The notes beneath the pieces are model-generated. The model worked only from the letters and a program-made list of their open reading frames with translations, did no database searches and was not told the origin of the DNA. 64,000 nt of DNA from Helianthus annuus (lineage: Eukaryota > Streptophyta > Magnoliopsida > Asterales > Asteraceae), in assembly GCF_002127325.2 (NCBI RefSeq), contig NC_035443.2, positions 144,474,073 to 144,538,072 of the forward strand, read 5' to 3'. Position 1 is the first letter of the stretch. Each line of letters starts with the position of its first letter. This document shows positions 55,630 through 64,000 of the stretch, in pieces. Both the position numbers and the translations under genes were made by a program.

Positions 55630-55645
55630 AATACCCCCAAACTTG
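55630..55645 (-). other. Polypurine tract of the Athila-type element
   Basis: The minus strand reads CAAGTTTGGGGGTATT directly before the 3' LTR start TGATGTGTGC. Confidence 0.75.
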
Positions 55646-56500
55646 AATCTTTGCTTGTCCTCAAGCAAAACTCTTTATAATGTGGCTTACACTCCCAAAT
55701 GGAATGGGTAGAAGAGAAGGTTTTTGGGCTTGTCATAGAGTGTCGGGATTCTAAGATTCTTTATTAGATTTTATTTTCATTTTATTTACAATCCTACTCG
55801 TCATGATTTATTTAGAACATTACATAAAATAAATTACTTATTAGGGCATAACGTGTTTTTTTTGTTTAAATTTCATTTGTATATATAAGTTCACATACCT
55901 CACGGGGGATCACTCAACACTCGGCCGAAGATGTATTTTTTTGAAACACTCGAGAGCGGCATGGAACTTACTTCTACCATAAGCTTGCCAAGCAATCAAT
56001 CCTCCTCCTTTTTAACTATAAACCTTTGTAAATATTAAAAGGACTTTTGGGGAAGGATTAGGCTTGGGTTAAAGGTAGGTGGTTGGGTTAGTGGTTAGTA
56101 GAAAAGGGCGAAAGGTGTAAAAAGCGTCGGTTTTCGTAAAACATTTTGTTTTAGTGACTTTTTATTTCAATGAAGCATTATTCAAACAAGCCTTCTTTCG
56201 ATTAGCTTTTATTTCTAACTTCATTTTTCTTTTCTTCTTTATATATTTTTTTGTGATAAGGAAGTCATAAGAAAACCGAGCTTTGTTACTAAATAAAAGG
56301 TTTAAAATGAAAAATAGTTTTGGGGGGCAAAAAGGGTGTTTGTTTTGGGTTAAGAAATGAAAAGGTTTAGCCTCAAAGGAGTTAACTAGGGAGATTTTGG
56401 GTAGGTGGTAAAAAAAAAGAAAAAATAATGGTGTTGAAATAAAAAGGGTTAGTCCTAATGCCTCCATCATTTACTTACTTGGGTTTAAGTTGGTAAGGAC

Positions 56501-57320
56501 CAATGTTTTGAAAACCGGACCGGGCCGGCCGGTCGGACCGGTCCGGCCGGGAACCGGAGCCTACACCGGGCCGGTTCAGCCTATCAGATCGTTTCAGCAT
56601 CAACCCGGCGGCCAGACCGGTGGCCGGGAGGTCGGACCGGTAACCGGCTGTAGATAAAGATCGGGCCGGTCATCTCTTCAAGATCTGGTGACCCTCCGGC
56701 GAAACTAGTTTTCTCTACTGATCTGGGTGTCCAGCGTAGATGTTTTGTAATATGACCCATTTAAATATCTCCAGAAAGCTTAATGTGTAATAAGAAAATA
56801 AAAGAGTGAAGAAAGTAAAAGGAAAATCAAATATTTTCCAAACTTCGGCCGGCGACCATACCGGAAGAGAAGAACTGTACGGAAACAAAAGAACCTATAC
56901 TCTGGTTGTTATTCATGGATTAAGGGTTCACATTCAATGGATGGTGAAGATGAAAATGCTAAGAAAATAAAGAATATGGGGAAAGACAAAAGAATATGAA
57001 AGATTCAGAGAAGAGACAACTTTTTTATCACATTGGGAAGGAAAAAAAGACTGCAACATGTAGATTGTAGAGTATAATCAAATCAAAGCCTACATACATG
57101 GACTAGTTTAAATATATTATATAATAATACAAAATTTCTAACAAAAATATTAATTAATTAAATACCATACAAGTAGTAAAATATTTGTTCTAAATATAAA
57201 ATATTTTTATATATTTTTTAGTTTATCCGGTTCTTAAAACGGTCCGACCGATCCGACCGGTCCGACCAATGAACCCGTAAGACGACCGGTTCACTTACCG
57301 GTCCGGTTATAAAAACATTG
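56501..57320. mobile_element. hAT-type MITE, 820 bp, inside the Athila element
   Basis: TIRs CAATGTTTTGAAAACCGGAC and, reversed on the right, CAATGTTTTTATAACCGGAC, flanked by a perfect 8 bp duplication GTAAGGAC (56493-56500 and 57321-57328). Both subterminal regions are rich in CCGGTC/GACCGG words. No transposase. Confidence 0.92.
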
Positions 57321-57851
57321 GTAAGGACCGAGAATGTATCGTCATGGCAAGTTCTAGAGTAGTAAGAACCAAGCGGCTATTCACACAAGAAACGAAAAAT
57401 AAGCGTTTAGTTTAAAAATGTTATTTGTATGCTCAATAAAGGCTCAAAACTCACTTTTTGTGGGAATGGGTTTTTATGTGATCAACTATATATAATCAAA
57501 TTTTAACTAGATTTGTCATGCCGTTTCATAATTTTATTAAGTTGGTTATTTTTATCACGATGCTATCGGTTGTAAATTTGTAAAAATATAACCTTTTTAT
57601 AACTTGTAATTCCCAAATTAAACCAAGACAAGTAAAAAAAATGAAAATTTTTTGAAAAAAATTTGGGGTGTTTAGCGGTTCCAATAGAGTTTTGTGTAAC
57701 GCTTGTAATTAGAACTTACAAAATTTAAGGTTTTAGCATCCCCCCCCACTTAAATTACACATTGTCCTTAATGTGCCCCAAAAATAAGTTTTTAGGTTGA
57801 TTGAATGTGTAAAAAGTATGTTAAAAACAAAATTTTATGTTACTGGGCAGC

Positions 57852-58045
57852 TGGACACGGCCCCGTGTTGGACGAGCACGGCCCCGTGGTCAGATTGCCA
57901 CTAACGAGAACTTACAGAAGGTGGACACGGGGGCGTGTCGGCTGCGCATGACCCCGTGTCTGGCAAAAATCTGCATAATTTAGACAAACAGCAGGTCTGG
58001 GGCAATGGGCACGGGGGCGTGTTGGCTGAACACGACCCCGTGTGG
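57852..58045. repeat. Three dispersed paired CACG-CCCCGTG motifs
   Basis: Pairs at about 57852-57893, 57922-57963 and 58006-58045, for example GACACGGCCCCGTG and GCACGGCCCCGTG with a short spacer. They belong to the set also found in the LTR and at 59598-60245. Confidence 0.8.
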
Positions 58046-58364
58046 ACAAACTGCAAAGGTGTAAAACAGGTTTCTGGCTTCGGTTTTCCTGTCCCAGTTT
58101 TAGTAGCACTAATGTTTAGTGCTCTAAGCATCGTATGTACCTGTTTAACTAATAAATACCACACCAAACAATAACAAACATCCTAATTTACCAAAGTTAA
58201 TCATCCACACCACAAGTTAAAAGAAAAAGAAATGCAGAAATTAAAAAGTGTTAGAGAAAGTAAATTGTTCAACAAGCGGCACGCAGGCCGGAAATTGTTC
58301 GTGAGAAAAGGGGGTTAACCTGTGGGACCTCCATCCGTGGGATGCTACCTTCTACTCCTCCCGC

Positions 58365-59528
58365 TTAATCCATGTCCTCGTCTTCATCATCATCATCATC
58401 ACCTCCTCCATGGCCCGTCATATACTCCCGGATGTTTCCAATATCATCCTGTATGTTGGAGATGTTTCTCTCTATCGCTACGACCCGAGTGTATGTGTTG
58501 CTAGCCATGTTGCAGGTATTCCTGGTGCACATAAGGTTTTCCTGCAATAAATCATGTAAGCTTTGAAAGTTAGGAAAACCGCCTCCTTGTGAGGAGAATT
58601 GACCCGGATCACCATGGTGCTGGTAAAGGTACTGGGGAGGAGGATGGATGGGTGGGGGATGTAAGACGAGTGCTTCTTGCGGGTTCCATGCATGCACTTA
58701 AACCATTTGAAATCTGACCGTCCCGTCATCTGCTTAATAAATCAAGTTAATGGAGCGGCAAATGACCATGTCCACTCTCCCCGACCATGGCCCTTTGTGG
58801 AAGGACCTCGGCATGTTCACGAAGTGTTTGAATAGGCGGTATATCCACCCTCCAAAGAATATAGGAGTCGGGGGAGTAGCGAGCTGGTTCTAGTGCATGT
58901 TTCAGAGCAGGAGGTATGGAACATCAAGGTTGACCTGGTTGTGAATGCAATGAAGGATTAGTAGATCCCGCAAACCTATAACACCGCTGCTGTCGTGCCT
59001 CTGACTAAGAGAGTAGGTGAGCACCCTGTGGATGTAGCGGTAAAGAGGGTCTCGCAAATGTGTACTCTTAGTTCGGCTTGGGTTGTAGTGGCCTTCTCAT
59101 ATTTGAGCCCAAGCAACTTGGCGGTCATTTTCCTTAATCTCGCGGAGACCGCCGGTGTTTTCCTCATCCCCAACATCTTCTTCCGAGTACAACCGCAAAA
59201 GAGCCCCAAATTGAGCAATTGAGATCCGGTATGTGGTTCCTTCACAATGAAACTCCAACCCTTCATTGTCAAACGGCTCGGCTCTTTTGTTGAAGACGAG
59301 CGTGCTGTAGAATTCCATGTTGTATTCATGCACAGAGTGAATTCGAGTGCAAAGGGCAGCTCGTAATGGGCTGGTGACTATAGTGTTGAATCAGTCCAGT
59401 TAGTCTACCGCTTCAAGAGTGTTTGTGCAAACTTGTCTGGGGTTCTCCTCGGGCCTAGTCCTTAACACATCATAACGAGCTTAAGCCGCCAACTCACTAG
59501 CATTGAATCGAGTGAACTTCTTGCCCAT
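58365..59528 (-). pseudogene. Athila env-like extra ORF, disrupted
   Basis: A candidate start ATG at 59528 opens MGKKFTRFNASELAA; stops follow soon after. The best part is 59333-59097: NMEFYSTLVFNKRAEPF, then GLEFHCEGTTYRISIAQFGA and LLRLYSEED, a pattern found in plant retrotransposon extra ORFs. The C-terminal part, 58697-58365 in another frame, is Pro/Gln-rich (PPPIHPPPQYLYQHHG), then helical, ending in an acidic tail. In Athila this ORF lies between pol and the 3' LTR and was called env-like; no signal peptide or transmembrane segment is visible here. Its function is unknown. Confidence 0.7.
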
Positions 59529-60370
59529 CTGAAAAAAAACACCAAACAATTAGCAAGAAACAGTGAAAAATTCGGAGAAACCTGAAAACAGTCGACTGAA
59601 CACGCCCCCATGTTCAGCGGACATGCCCCGAGTTTTCCAGAATTCGCCTGGACACGTCCCCGTGCTCAGTGAGCACGACCCCGTGTCCAAGCGTCTGTTT
59701 CTCAAAAATCCAATTTTTTGACCCGGTCCCGAAAACTTGAAAATTTTTGGTCTAGTAGGGGCGGTTTTCCCCGAAAATGAAACCCTAAGTGCCGTTTTTC
59801 TCAAAATAAACCGTTTACCCCTTTAATTTTATCTTTTTCGGTTCAAAAACAAGGGTTTGGGGGTTTTCGTGAGAAATCGGGCAAATCTACAAACAATACA
59901 AGTTGTTTACTTCCTATAACTTGAATCTAAACTAATGCTAACAGATTTATGCAAAAATTTGAAGTTGGATCTGGTTCAAGTTGAAGAACCCTAGATTTTT
60001 CCCCAAATCTTGATGTTAAACTATATGCAAATGTTTAATCTAACTAATAATGATGATAGAATCATACCTTGATTTTGTTAGAAGTAGAGGAGACGTTGAA
60101 ATGTTGTAGAAAAATCGCCGTAACCAGAGAGTTTGTGGGGAAACGGGGCGTATGGAATGAAGAAACTGTTTGAAAAGGGGGTTTATTCCTGTCAGTTGCG
60201 CGAACACGGCCCCGTGCTCGCTGATCACAGCCCCTTGGGCGGGCAGATTTTGAAATTTTTTTTCCGTGCTCGTGTGATGCCCTGTTTCCCAAAACCTTGG
60301 TTTTAGAAATCTTACCGATTTAGATGTTCTCCCGATTGTTCGTAACTTACCAGGTATGATGTTGATGCCT
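59529..60370 (-). other. Spacer between Athila pol and the env-like ORF
   Basis: No maintained frame. On the minus strand TTTTTTTTCAG abuts the env-like ATG at 59528. Paired CACG-CCCCGTG motifs lie at 59598-59637, 59650-59691 and 60201-60245. Confidence 0.6.
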
Positions 60371-61069
60371 TCATTTTTCGACCGTTTGAAGCGAGATTTC
60401 TTCCTCTTCATCCTCAATGAATCCTTGATAGAGCTTTAACCGTTGGCCATTGACTTTGAATGGAATTCCATTCCAAGATTTAATTTCCACTGCACCGTGT
60501 GGAAAAATATGGGTGATGGAAAAAGGTCCTGACCACCTAGACTTTAATTTACCAGGAAATAACCGAAGTCGTGTATTAAACAATAGAACTTGATCTCCTA
60601 CTCGAAATTCATTAGGTTTAATGTGTTTATCATGCAAGTTTTTCATTCTTTCCTTATAAATTTCGAAGTTAGAGTATGCATAATTCCTTAGTTCGTCTAA
60701 TTCATTTAACTGACAAAATCGATTTTTACCTGCAAATTCTAAGTCTAAGTTTACATTTTTAGTTGCCCAGTAGGCTTTGTGTGCAATTTCTACTGGCAAA
60801 TGACAGTTTTTTCCATAGACGAGCTTATATGGGGTTGTGCCTATTGTTGTTTTATAAGCAGTTCGAAAAGCCCATAAAGCGTCATCTAATTTATCGGCCC
60901 ATTCTTTTTTATTTAACCCTACGGTTTTTCAAGTATTCGTTTTAAACTTCTATTAGTCACTTCGGCTTGTCCGTTTGTTTGAGGGTGATATGCTGTTGAG
61001 ACCCGGTGATAGACCCCATACTTTGTTAAAAAAATTTCAAGTTGATGGTTGCAAAAATGGGTACCTCTA
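60371..61069 (-). pseudogene. Athila integrase, second half
   Basis: The minus strand carries LISDRGTHF (second catalytic Asp), [13 protein letters not shown] (catalytic Glu) and TAYKTTIGTTPY. Then, in the frame 60799-60371, LPVEIAHKAYWA, RNYAYSNFEIYKERMK and FRVGDQVLLFNTRLRLFPGK with SRWSGPF, the integrase C-terminal domain. A frameshift near 61100 separates it from the first half, and another near 60925 splits core and C-terminus. All three acidic residues are still encoded, but not in one frame. Confidence 0.85.
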
Positions 61070-62152
61070 TCACTTATTAATGCTTTTGGTGTTCCAAAAC
61101 GAGAGAATATTTTTTTTCAGAAATCTTACCATGACTCTCCCATCATTGGTTAGAAGTGCCTTGGCCTCGGCCCATTTAGACAAGTAATCTACTGCCACAA
61201 GTATATATTTGTTTCCTTTTGACGGTGGGAAAGGTCCCATAAAGTCGAGTCCCCACACATCAAAAATTTCACAAACACTAATGCCATTTTGTGGCATTTC
61301 GTTTTTGAAAGAAATATCACCTGATCTTTGGCAGGCGTCAAATGTCTTGACAAGACTTTGGGCGTCTTTGTAAATGGTTGGCCAATAAAATCCTGAATCA
61401 AATACATTTCGTGCGGTACTAGCGGCACCATGATGTCCTCCATATGGACCTTCATGACAATGGCGGAGAATTCTTCTTACTTCACTACCATGTACGCATC
61501 GGCGGATGAGTTGATCGACACACATTTTAAAAAGATAAGGGTCTTCCCAAAAATAGTGCTTCACATCAGCAAAGAATTTCTTCCTTTGATGATGTGGCCA
61601 TCCTTTCGCGATTATACCGCTAGCTAGGTAGTTAGCATAGTCGGTGTACCATAGTTCTTCTCGGTATTCCACCATTTCCAGGGACTCCGTTGGAAACTTT
61701 TCATTGATTTGCTCATCCCTGGTTGCCTCCAAAGCTGGGTCTTCTAAGCGCGAAAAATGATCTGCTGCGGTGTTTTCTGCTCCCCTCTTGTCTTTGATTT
61801 CAATGTCAAATTCTTGGAGGATTAGAATCCACCGAATTAAACGTGGTTTAGCATCCTGTTTCTTGAAGAGATATCGAATGGCTACATGATCTGTATAGAC
61901 TATTGTTTTAGAAAGAACAAGATAAGAACGAAATTTATCAAAAGCAAATACCACGGCCACTAACTCTTTTTCTGTTGTTGTGTAATTTTCTTGTGCATCG
62001 TTAAGTGTTTTACTAGCATAATAAATTGGGTGAAAATGCTTATCTTTTCTTTGTCCCAAGACGGCTCCAACTGCAAAGTCGCTTGCATCACACATGATTT
62101 CGAAAGGTAATTTCCAATCAGGCGCTATCATGATAGGTGCATTGACTAGCAT
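61070..62152 (-). pseudogene. Athila RNase H and first half of integrase
   Basis: 360 open codons. RNase [65 protein letters not shown]. Integrase: the zinc-binding region [12 protein letters not shown] ... FDACQRSGD (second cysteine of the CxxC pair replaced by Ser), then the core start [20 protein letters not shown] with the first catalytic Asp. The open frame ends after a homopolymer shift near 61100. Confidence 0.9.
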
Positions 62153-62936
62153 TTATTTTAGTGATAGAAACGCTTGATTGCAATCCTTGTCAAAGATAAA
62201 AGGGGCATCTTTTTCAAGTAATTTTGTTAGAGGCCTTGAGATTTTAGAAAAGTCCTTGATAAATCGTCTATAGAATCCGGCATGCCCTAGGAAACTTCTG
62301 ACAGCTCTAACGGAGGAGGGGGTGGTAATCGAGAAATAATGTCTATTTTTGCTCGATCAACCTCCATTCCTTCGCTTGAGATTTTGTGACCGAGTACTAT
62401 TCCCTCTGTTACCATGAAATGACATTTTTCCCAGTTAAGGGCGAGGTTAGTTTCCTTTCATTGGGATAGCATTCGTTCAAGGTTATCGAGGCATTGGTCG
62501 TATGAATCTCCAAAGATAGAAAAGTCATCCATGAAGACTTCCATTGTCTTTTCTATCATATCATGGAAGATGGCGACCATGCAACGTTGAAAGGTTGCGG
62601 GGGCATTACATAGACCAAACAGCATGCGTCGATAAGCAAAAGTTCCATAGGGACATGTAATTGTTGTCTTTTCTTGGTCTTCGGGTGCTATCGGGATTTG
62701 AAAGTAACCTAAAAACCATCTAAGAAACAATAAAATTTGTGACCGGATAATCTTTCTAACATTTGATCAATAAAGGGTAAAGGAAAGTGATCTTTCCTTG
62801 TTGCCTCATTTAATCGACGATAATCTATACATACCCTCCATCCTGTGACGGTTCTTGTTGGTATTAATTCCTTTGTCTCATTAGTAATTACCGTCATACC
62901 TCCTTTCTTTGAACTACTTGGACAGGACTTACCCAA
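62153..62936 (-). pseudogene. Athila reverse transcriptase, broken
   Basis: 62936-62709 encodes KKGGMTVITNE, GWRVCIDYRRLNEATRKDHF and MLERLSGHKFYCFLDGF; 62730-62458, in another frame, encodes YFQIPIAPEDQEKTTITCPY, MLFGLCNAPATFQRCM and the active site VFMDDFSIFGDSYDQCL. The remaining RT thumb (62457-62153) is traceable only in pieces. The motif VFMDDFS is characteristic of Athila RT. Confidence 0.9.
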
Positions 62937-63155
62937 GGACTATCGGAGATAGGGTAGATAAGTCCGGCGGCAAGTAATTTGATGACTTTGTTTTTACCAC
63001 TCCTTAGACATTTGGATTTACTCTACGTTGTGGTTGTATTACCGATTTATAGTCATCATTCATTAAAATTTTGTGCGCGCACACGGAAGGACTTATTCCT
63101 TTAATATCTACAAGCTTCCAAGCGATCGCATTTTTGTGTTTTTTCAAAAGCTTAA

Positions 63156-63778
63156 TTAATTTTTTTTTTCTAAACTACTTAATTTTGACGAAATAATTAC
63201 AGGTGATTTACCATCTTTGTCTAGAAGAGCATATTCCAAACCTTTTGGGAGTTCTTTGAGCTCAAGAGGTGGGTCCTTAGGAGACTCCATATTTGGTTGC
63301 TCATTTTGATCAAGAACTTTAAAAGTTTGTTCTATGGCGACCTCTTCTTCAAAAGATTGGTCAATTACTTTTCTTGTATCGGGTGGTTCATCTTCATCTT
63401 CAATTAGGGTGTCATTATTGCTGAATGGATATTTCATTGAACGCTCAAGATCGACACTTCTTTTAAATGCCCCTAATTGAATAGATAGATTGTTGTACTT
63501 CCAGTTTTTCAAAGCTTCGTAGGTTTTTACAAAACGTCATCCCAACACTAGAGAAGCGTCATCAAGGATGACAAAGTCGGTTGGGATTACCATTTTATTT
63601 GTTTGGACCAAGACATCCACAACTACACCGATTGATTTTATTACTTTCCAATTGGATAGAAAAATGGGTATCTGAAGTGGAGTAAAATCACTAATACTTA
63701 ATTTTTCTAAAATGTAGTTTGGCATTATATTAACACAAAGATCTTTATCAATTGTGATATTACTAATAAAGGAATTTT
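63156..63778 (-). pseudogene. Athila protease and protease-RT linker, truncated by a nested LTR
   Basis: 63778-63537 encodes DKDLCVNIMPNYILEKLSIS and VVDVLVQTNKMVIPTDFVIL with LVLG, the Athila aspartic-protease region; the segment that would hold the DTG-like active site is altered (KDLCVN where the family has DLGASIN). 63512-63156 is the acidic linker with PPLELKELPKGLEYALLDKD and SPVIISSKL. The upstream part is replaced by the SIRE-family LTR at 63779. An apparent ATG start at 63800 belongs to that LTR, not to Athila. Confidence 0.82.
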
Positions 63779-64000
63779 TGTTAGGATCCGAGGCTCTCAT
63801 GATTGTGTTTGTTTGTATGAACTTGACAGATCAATGAATATGTAACAATGTAAAGTGCAACGGAAATGGATACAAACTGTATAAACACAATCAAGGAAGA
63901 AAATAGTTTGATAAACAAGTGCTTTTCATTGAGTCAAAAGATTGAAAATACAAAGCAAATGATTACAGCATGTTTACATAAACTAAGCTCCCCCTCAGCC
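63779..64000 (-). repeat. SIRE-family LTR, nested in the Athila element, runs off the window
   Basis: Starts TGTTAGGATCCGAGG. Read on the minus strand it ends CAAACAAACACAATCATGAG...GGATCCTAACA, matching the end of the LTRs at 32009/38780/45589 (CAAACAAACACTATCATGAC...GATCCTAACA). Further in, GGCTGAGGGGGAG, GACTCAATGAAAAGCA and TTGATTGTGTTTA are shared. It is clearly diverged from those three, so it is another subfamily or an older copy. Confidence 0.85.

Larger units (their letters stand above)
55646..58364 (-). other. Athila non-coding region between env-like ORF and 3' LTR
   Basis: No maintained reading frame. It contains a hAT MITE (56501-57320), a second CCCCCCCC-ACTTAAATT word near 57740, and three paired CACG-CCCCGTG motifs (57852-58045). 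Open frames across those motifs are driven by the repeats. Confidence 0.65.
53872..63778 (-). mobile_element. Ty3/gypsy Athila-type LTR retrotransposon, partial, degenerate
   Basis: A minus-strand element whose 3' LTR (53872-55629) and polypurine tract are in the window. Internal remnants in element order from the right: protease, RT, RNase H, integrase, then an env-like ORF between pol and the 3' LTR. The RT active site VFMDDFSIFG and the extra ORF after pol are Athila traits. gag and the 5' LTR lie beyond the window. Interrupted by a SIRE-family LTR at 63779 and a hAT MITE at 56501. Confidence 0.9.

Noticed and set aside
57901..58174. Cysteine-rich small open frames (PCPLPQTCC-like) that mimic a secreted peptide
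   Set aside because: The residues come from the repeated CACG-CCCCGTG motifs in three frames on both strands; not a gene.
53872..64000. The Athila env-like ORF as a true envelope protein
   Set aside because: No signal peptide or transmembrane segment can be seen in the surviving pieces, so only the positional name env-like is used.

Overview
This is a eudicot plant nuclear window: AT-rich, one spliced host gene, and otherwise layered retrotransposons and small DNA transposons. The families (Tekay-like and Athila-like Ty3/gypsy, a copia element, SIRE-like LTRs, an RRM-type L1 LINE, hAT and Mutator-like MITEs) look like those of Asteraceae, but that family placement is inference. Many insertions are delimited here by visible target-site duplications (TSDs), so much of the nesting order can be read directly.

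Layout. 1-190 is the end of an Athila-type LTR that appears to interrupt the 3' LTR of a minus-strand Tekay-like chromovirus (191-7160). 7.5-11.1 kb holds three Mutator-like MITEs with 9-10 bp TSDs; the largest carries a ~41 bp tandem array. 11.1-14.4 kb is mostly unrecognised AT-rich DNA. A tRNA-derived SINE (14482-14781, 16 bp TSD) and a hAT MITE (15074-15725, 8 bp TSD) follow. The only intact host gene is a two-exon, GPI-anchored lipid-transfer-protein gene (16058-17039). A full-length L1-type LINE (17842-23807) comes next, with ORF1 and ORF2 overlapping as ATGA.

24726-31367 is a complete but coding-dead minus-strand copia element, inserted just beside a CACTA terminus. From about 31.5 to 52.0 kb the underlying sequence is one minus-strand ABCB (MDR/P-glycoprotein-type) transporter pseudogene cut apart by successive insertions. 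The largest is a 14.4 kb SIRE-like array LTR-internal-LTR-internal-LTR (32009-46383), bounded by a single CTCGA duplication. Both internal regions lack recognisable reverse transcriptase and integrase and instead carry a long unusual ORF, broken at different places in the two copies. A 184 bp MITE, a hAT element with another hAT-like element nested in it, a solo LTR and a Harbinger-like MITE account for the other breaks.

From 53155 a CACTA end is followed by a minus-strand Athila-type element (53872 to the right edge) with 3' LTR, env-like ORF, integrase, RNase H, RT and protease remnants. It contains a hAT MITE and is interrupted at 63779 by another SIRE-family LTR that runs out of the window.

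Most notable points: the tandem non-autonomous SIRE-like array and its unusual protein; paired GC-rich, near-palindromic motifs just upstream of the TATA box in three LTR families; ten copies of such a pair across the Athila element; a splice-acceptor-like site abutting the env-like start; and the LTPG gene, whose intron retention would give a soluble isoform.
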